Assembly (NCBI GenBank): GCA_022340665.1
Contig: JAJDNM010000148.1
Location: 1-64,000 of the forward strand
Length of the DNA stretch: 64,000 nucleotides
Origin: Acidobacteriota bacterium
GTDB lineage: Bacteria > Acidobacteriota > Thermoanaerobaculia > Thermoanaerobaculales > Sulfomarinibacteraceae
Reading direction: 5' to 3'
Position numbers and translations under genes: made by a program. Below are positions 59,716 to 64,000 of the stretch, one piece after another. Positions within the stretch are counted from its first letter, which is position 1; every line of letters begins with the position of its first letter. The notes under the pieces were generated by a model that made no database searches, was not told where the DNA came from, and saw nothing but the letters and a program-made list of their open reading frames with translations.

Positions 59716-60600
59716 TCAGGGCACAGCAGTCGCAGGAGTCAGGGTTGGGGTCGTGGATTCGTCCCGAACCGGTCTCAGAATATCCAGTAGCCGGTCCGGA
59801 CGGTCGGTGAATATCGCGTTGATTCCCTTCCCGACAAGACGTCGCATCCGTCGCGGTTTGTTGACCGTGTACACACCGATCGGAAGACCGTGTTCCCGAC
59901 ACCGCCTCAACATTATTCGGGTGAGCCGCTGGCGCTTGATATTGAAGACCGTGGCGCCGAGCTCAGCCGCGATCTCGACCGCATCCCGCCCGGTGTGGAG
60001 CTCCGTGTTGTAGAGGACAGCGGTTCGGATTTCGGGGGCGATTGCGTGCATCTGCAGGAGGGCGGTCGGAGAGAACGAGGACACGACAACCTGCTCGCAC
60101 ATGTCGCGTCCGCGGATCGCGGATGCTACTCGCTTCACCACGCCCCGGTCCACGGACTCGCTCTTGATCTCGACGTTGAGCAGGATGCGGCCATTTGCCT
60201 CGGCCAGGACCTCGTCGAGGGTGGGGATGCGTTCTCCGGCAAATGACGGATCGAACCACGAACCCGCGTCTAGTTCTTTGAGCTCTTCCAAGGTGAATAG
60301 GGAGACTTCGCCGCTCCCGTTCGTGGTGCGATCGAGAGTTGGGTCGTGGATGACGACGACGTGCATGTCGGCCGACAAGGTCACATCGATCTCCGCCATA
60401 TCGGCCCCGACCTCGATAGCTGCGCGGACCGCAGCACGGGTGTTTTCGGGCGCGGCGCCCGAGAAGCCTCGATGAGCGATGACGCGGGTTCGGGCGGCGC
60501 CGTCGTAGAACTCTCCGATCGCGGCTGGTCTTTCTCTTGCACCCACCACGGTCGGTATCAGATAGAGCAATCCGATGAACGCGAAGCAGGATCTTTTCAC
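59716..60600 (-). CDS. Secreted glycerophosphodiester phosphodiesterase
   Basis: GDPD-family enzyme of 294 residues with signal MKRSCFAFIGLLYLIPTVVGA. The TIM-barrel motifs are present: AHRGFSGAAPENT, EIDVTLSADMHVVVIHDPTLDRTTNGSG and LLNVEIKSES. GTG 60600 starts the signal peptide; there is no good ribosome site. It frees glycerol 3-phosphate and an alcohol from glycerophosphodiesters; with an ABC sugar transporter 36 bp behind it, glycerophosphoinositol is an attractive substrate. Divergent from the aminopeptidase. Confidence 0.86.
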   Translation of the reverse strand: MKRSCFAFIGLLYLIPTVVGARERPAAIGEFYDGAARTRVIAHRGFSGAAPENTRAAVRAAIEVGADMAEIDVTLSADMHVVVIHDPTLDRTTNGSGEVSLFTLEELKELDAGSWFDPSFAGERIPTLDEVLAEANGRILLNVEIKSESVDRGVVKRVASAIRGRDMCEQVVVSSFSPTALLQMHAIAPEIRTAVLYNTELHTGRDAVEIAAELGATVFNIKRQRLTRIMLRRCREHGLPIGVYTVNKPRRMRRLVGKGINAIFTDRPDRLLDILRPVRDESTTPTLTPATAVP

Positions 60601-60701
60601 TGGTGGGTGATTGTAGGACGGTTTCCACCGCCGGGGGCGGTCGCGGACTCGGACTTGGCTGCGGGATAGGGCATAATCCAGAGACACAAGAGGAGGCCAG
60701 C

Positions 60702-62081
60702 ATGGAAGCAACGACCTACTCGGCACGGCGAAAGGCTCTGAGAATGGCCGTACCCGACGGTGCGATTTTGATTCTCGGGAATGAAGAGGCGCCGAAGAAC
60801 TACGTCGATAACCCCTATCCGTTTCGGCAGGATTCGCACTTCCTTTACTACGCGGGTGTCAGCCAGGCAGGCATGGCACTGCTCATCGAGCCGGATGGAC
60901 GCGAGGTCTTGTTCGGGACGCCAGAGCATCCCGACGACGTCATCTGGTTCGGTCCGCACGAGACCCTGGAGGACCATGCTGAATCCGCAGGCGTGGACTC
61001 GACATCTCCGATGGAGGAACTTGTCGAGAACCTGGAGAAATTTGCCGACGATGGGGGTGGGGTTCACTACCTGCCGCCCTACCGCGCGTCCCGCCGTTTT
61101 GCGCTCGGTGCGCTGCTCGGAGCGGACCCGCGCGAGGTGGATAACGGCGTGTCGCAGGAACTGGTGGCGGCGGTGGCGGGCCAGCGCTCGGTCAAGGGAG
61201 AGGCGGAGATCTCCGAGATGGAGGACGCTCTGGCGATCACAGCCAAGATGTATAACGCGACGATGCGGAGTGCCGCACCCGGCCGAACAGAGGCCGAGAT
61301 CGCGGCGATTCACCAGGCGGCAGCCGGCGCCAGCGATCGAAATCAGGCATTCAACCCGATCGTGACGGTCTGCGGTGACGTCCTGCACAACACCAGCTAC
61401 GAGAACACACTCGAGGAGGGCGATCTGCTGCTGGTCGACAGCGGAGCGGAGTCTCCGAGGTTCTACGCTTCAGACATCACCCGGACGATGCCGGTCACCG
61501 GGAAATTCACCAGCCAGCAGCGGGACATCTACGAGGTAGTGCTGGCCGCGAACATGGAGGCCATCGACGCGGCGGGTCCCGGTGTGACGAATCGACATCT
61601 CCACCTTTTGGCGGCGAAGACGGTCACCGAAGGGCTCAAGGACCTGGGGATCATGAAGGGAAACGTCGATCGCGCAGTGGCTGCCGGTGCCCACGCCCTG
61701 TTCTTCCCGCACGGCATCGGTCATCTCATCGGCCTCGATGTGCACGACATGGAGGATCTGGGTGATGTGGTCGGTTACGAACCGGGCGAGGAGAGATCGA
61801 GCCAGTTCGGCCTCAACGCCCTGCGTTTGGCGAAAAAGCTCGAGCCAGGATTTGTGATCACGATCGAACCGGGCGTGTACTTCATCGCCGCCCTGGTCGA
61901 GCGCTGGGAGGGGGAGGGCCGCCACAAGGGCTACATTCGCTACGACAGGCTGGCTGAATATTGCGGTTTCGGTGGAGTCCGGATCGAGGACGATGTTCTG
62001 ATCACCAAGAACGGCCACCGGGTGCTCGGACAGCCGATTCCGAAGAGTGTCGACGAGATCGAGGAGGCGATGCGGGGGTAG
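60702..62081 (+). CDS. Xaa-Pro aminopeptidase (M24B)
   Basis: Cytoplasmic dimetal aminopeptidase of 459 residues that removes N-terminal residues before proline. Five metal ligands of the pita-bread fold appear in order: D in LLVDSGAES, D in YASDITRTMP, H in FFPHGIGHLIGLDVHD, E in VITIEPGVYF and E in VRIEDDVLIT. The N-terminal creatinase-like domain has FRQDSHFLYYAGVSQAGMALLI. AGGAGG six bases before ATG 60702. General peptide turnover; not tied to the inositol genes. Confidence 0.92.
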   Translation: MEATTYSARRKALRMAVPDGAILILGNEEAPKNYVDNPYPFRQDSHFLYYAGVSQAGMALLIEPDGREVLFGTPEHPDDVIWFGPHETLEDHAESAGVDSTSPMEELVENLEKFADDGGGVHYLPPYRASRRFALGALLGADPREVDNGVSQELVAAVAGQRSVKGEAEISEMEDALAITAKMYNATMRSAAPGRTEAEIAAIHQAAAGASDRNQAFNPIVTVCGDVLHNTSYENTLEEGDLLLVDSGAESPRFYASDITRTMPVTGKFTSQQRDIYEVVLAANMEAIDAAGPGVTNRHLHLLAAKTVTEGLKDLGIMKGNVDRAVAAGAHALFFPHGIGHLIGLDVHDMEDLGDVVGYEPGEERSSQFGLNALRLAKKLEPGFVITIEPGVYFIAALVERWEGEGRHKGYIRYDRLAEYCGFGGVRIEDDVLITKNGHRVLGQPIPKSVDEIEEAMRG

Positions 62082-62084
62082 TTC

Positions 62085-62546
62085 CTACCAGTCGGGGAAG
62101 GGCTTGTGCATCCAGACCTCGACGATGTGGTCGCGGCGCTCTGCGAGCATGGGGTCCTCTGCACGAATCGACCTCGCGCGGTTCTCGAGGCGTTTGAAGT
62201 TCAGGCCGAGTGCCAGGACGACGAAAGACGGCGCGATAACGAGACCGAGGTCGTCGACTGTGAGGACGTCCTGGAGATAGCCGTAGCCGAAGACGATCCA
62301 CGGCGCCACGAGGAGTGCGATCTGGAGCAGAGCGGCGTACATTTGGCGGGCAACGGTTTTTTCAAACGCCACGATGTCCTGGTAGGTCATGATCGCAGAA
62401 GTACGGCTCAGGAATGAAGCCAGCTGCCGCCTGTGGATAAAGGAGTTGACGACTGCGAGGGCTGGAGGCAGCAGCAGGGAGACGACGTACGGCGTCCTGG
62501 GGTCTGAAAAATCCATGTGTTCATTGTAGGTAAAACCTACCGTCAT
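62085..62546 (-). CDS. Small membrane protein of unknown function
   Basis: A 153-residue protein with three hydrophobic segments: VVSLLLPPALAVVNSFI, MYAALLQIALLVAPWIVFGYGYL and LGLVIAPSFVVLALGL, and charged loops; the C-terminus is ARSIRAEDPMLAERRDHIVEVWMHKPFPDW. No family recognised. ATG 62546 overlaps the stop of the helicase gene (ATGA), which implies coupling; the internal ATG at 62516 is an alternative start. Converges with the aminopeptidase gene, 3 bp away. Confidence 0.7.
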   Translation of the reverse strand: MTVGFTYNEHMDFSDPRTPYVVSLLLPPALAVVNSFIHRRQLASFLSRTSAIMTYQDIVAFEKTVARQMYAALLQIALLVAPWIVFGYGYLQDVLTVDDLGLVIAPSFVVLALGLNFKRLENRARSIRAEDPMLAERRDHIVEVWMHKPFPDW

Positions 62547-64000
62547 GCGTCATCGAGGTCGCCGAGGAACTCGAGAACGGCCGCTTCCGGATCCTCGAAA
62601 ATCAGCGATTCGGGCTCGCCGAGCGTCCACTCCTCGGGCAGGAGCCGCAGGTATTGCGCGTCGAGGAATCGGCGACCCATCACGACGATGACACCGCGAT
62701 CTTCGTCGGAGCGCAACAGGCGGCCGGCAGCCTGAACCACGCGAGTCAACCCTGGCACGAGGTACGCATAACCGAAGCCATGCTCGTAGAACTCCTGGTA
62801 ATAGGCTTTGAGCAGCTCCCGCTCGAGGTTGTACTGAGGGAGGCCGGGCGAGACCACGATCACCTCCGACAACATCTCACCGGGATAGTCGACTCCCTCC
62901 GCGAAGATCCCGCCCAGAACCGCGAGGAGCAGGTGGGGTTCCCCGCTGCGGAGAGCGGCGAGGACCTTTTGTTGCTCCGCATCGTTGGCCCCCGGCTGCT
63001 GGGCGATCACTGTGTGCGGTACCGGCGGCAGACGATCGTGGACCGCGTCGAGGAAGGCGTAGCTGGGGAACAAGGTCAGCACGTTGGCCTTCGGATGGGA
63101 GAGCCTGGCGATCCAGCTCGCGATCCGGTCGTAATGAGCGCCGCGCCGTCGGTAGGTCGTATCGACGTCGCTTATGGCGAGGACCAGGCGGTTTTCGGGT
63201 GGGAACGGCGACGGAACGTAGAGCTCGTCGGTTCGATGAGCGTCGAAACCGAGTAGATCACGGTAGAAATCGAACGGCTCGAGGGTCGCGGACATGGCGA
63301 TGGACGAGGCGCTGCCGTCGAGGATTTCGCCGACGAAGCGAGAGGCATCACGGCAGAAAATCTTGAGCCGCTCGCCGCCTCCCACGGCATCACGCTCGGC
63401 GATGTGAACGAATTCGTCGCCTCCCATCGCGAGCACTCGGTGGAAGCGGGTCAGTTTGAAGAAGACGTCGAGGACCGGATCGTCCGCCACCCACATTTCG
63501 TTTTCACGCTTGTAAAGGAAGTAGCTCAGGATCGCGCCGTCGAATGCGATCCGAAGATTGGAAATGGCGTTGTCGTCGATCTCCGCTGGTCCCTCGTTGT
63601 AATCCGCACCCCCGAGACTGTCGGCGACCCGCCGTCGAACCTCGGCGCTCACTTCGTCGATCAGACTCCTGAGATCTTCGAAGATGGCGTTCGTGCGGCC
63701 CTCCAGGAAGACTCGCGCCTTTTCGATCTGGTCGACGTGGAGTTCCGGAGAGTAATAGTCGCGGCTGCGGTCGACGAGGTTGTGCGCCTCGTCGATGATC
63801 AATACCGAATCTTGCAGCGCGTTTCCGTGGAGCAGCGCCCGGAGGCCGATGGTCGGATCGAAAACGTAGTTGTAGTCACAGACCACGAGATCGACCTCAC
63901 CGAGAAGATCGAGGCTGATTTCGAAGGGGCATACCTCGTGCGCCTTGGCGGCTTCGAAGATGTGATCGGGATCCTGATGGTCGCTCTCGGCGATGAGGGT
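62543..64000 (-). CDS. DinG/XPD-family ATP-dependent helicase, 5' end outside the window
   Basis: Superfamily 2 helicase, reading in from the right edge; about 485 residues are visible. The frame is open to base 64000, and the codons there read TLIAESDHQDPDHIFEAAKAHEVCPFEISLDLL, with a cysteine (VCPFE) at the place where XPD-like proteins hold an iron-sulfur cluster. Next come VVCDYNYVFDP and the Walker B IIDEAHNLVDRSRDYYS. The C-terminal half has FPSYAFLDAVHDRLP, GGIFAEGVDYPGEML and QAAGRLLRSDEDRGVIVVMGRRFL (motifs V and VI). Likely a DNA-repair or restart helicase. The Walker A lies beyond the window. Confidence 0.9.
   Translation of the reverse strand, partial: TLIAESDHQDPDHIFEAAKAHEVCPFEISLDLLGEVDLVVCDYNYVFDPTIGLRALLHGNALQDSVLIIDEAHNLVDRSRDYYSPELHVDQIEKARVFLEGRTNAIFEDLRSLIDEVSAEVRRRVADSLGGADYNEGPAEIDDNAISNLRIAFDGAILSYFLYKRENEMWVADDPVLDVFFKLTRFHRVLAMGGDEFVHIAERDAVGGGERLKIFCRDASRFVGEILDGSASSIAMSATLEPFDFYRDLLGFDAHRTDELYVPSPFPPENRLVLAISDVDTTYRRRGAHYDRIASWIARLSHPKANVLTLFPSYAFLDAVHDRLPPVPHTVIAQQPGANDAEQQKVLAALRSGEPHLLLAVLGGIFAEGVDYPGEMLSEVIVVSPGLPQYNLERELLKAYYQEFYEHGFGYAYLVPGLTRVVQAAGRLLRSDEDRGVIVVMGRRFLDAQYLRLLPEEWTLGEPESLIFEDPEAAVLEFLGDLDDA

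Noticed and set aside
1-64000. Prophage, insertion sequence or integrative element
   Set aside because: No integrase, transposase or phage structural gene and no att-like repeat was found.

Overview
The window looks like chromosome of a GC-rich, Gram-negative, heterotrophic bacterium. Evidence: a TonB-dependent receptor, several lipoproteins with clear lipoboxes, a SPOR-domain protein and a Tat-type signal. No rRNA, tRNA, IS element, prophage or CRISPR array was seen. Gene style (lipoprotein sulfatase-fold/TPR protein, DUF819, tagaturonate epimerase, heptamer repeats in spacers) fits a member of the Acidobacteriota or a similar deep phylum. That assignment is inference; no marker gene here proves it.

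Left region, 1-21.6 kb: peptidoglycan salvage. An M14 carboxypeptidase overlaps a 1333-residue protein that joins a NagZ-type GH3 glucosaminidase, a serine beta-lactamase-fold domain (AmiE-like) and a NamZ/DUF1343 exo-muramidase; LD-carboxypeptidase follows. On the minus strand lie a dipeptide (L-Ala-D/L-Glu) epimerase, a BadF-type amino-sugar kinase, an SSS transporter and a SPOR-phosphodiester glycosidase. Then come a sulfatase-fold/TPR lipoprotein, an NhaC-type antiporter, a serine-hydrolase lipoprotein, an amidase lipoprotein, a DUF819 membrane protein and a lipoprotein with all the hallmarks of glutamate racemase. Together these can take apart muropeptides to amino sugars and glutamate.

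Middle region, 21.9-32.6 kb, plus strand: an aminotransferase; a galacturonokinase-like GHMP kinase with an NDP-sugar pyrophosphorylase; then a GntR-headed run uxaE (tagaturonate epimerase), uxuB-like SDR, a nickel-pincer LarA homologue, 6-phosphogluconate dehydrogenase and a PfkB kinase. Read as a pathway this gives D-tagaturonate > D-fructuronate > D-mannonate > D-gluconate > 6-phosphogluconate > ribulose 5-phosphate, bypassing mannonate dehydratase and the KDPG aldolase.

32.6-38.9 kb, minus strand: asparagine synthase, a GH2 glycosidase and a YyaL-type thioredoxin-domain protein.

Right region, 39-60.7 kb: phytate and inositol use. A minus-strand run encodes a TonB receptor, two IolG-like dehydrogenases, an OPA-family organophosphate antiporter, a TM0415-like PfkB kinase, IolM, a third Gfo/Idh dehydrogenase, IolN, IolO, a PhoD phosphatase and a second metallophosphatase. 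This is the Thermotoga-type inositol route, whose end product, D-tagaturonate, is the substrate of UxaE in the middle region. A divergent LacI regulator with its own palindromic operators, a beta-propeller phytase and a HAD phosphatase follow. A glycerophosphodiesterase with an ABC sugar transporter, whose permease is fused to its binding protein, completes the set.

Right edge: an Xaa-Pro aminopeptidase, a small membrane protein and a DinG/XPD-type helicase cut by the window end. Many spacers on the left two-thirds carry 7-bp tandem repeats of different sequence.
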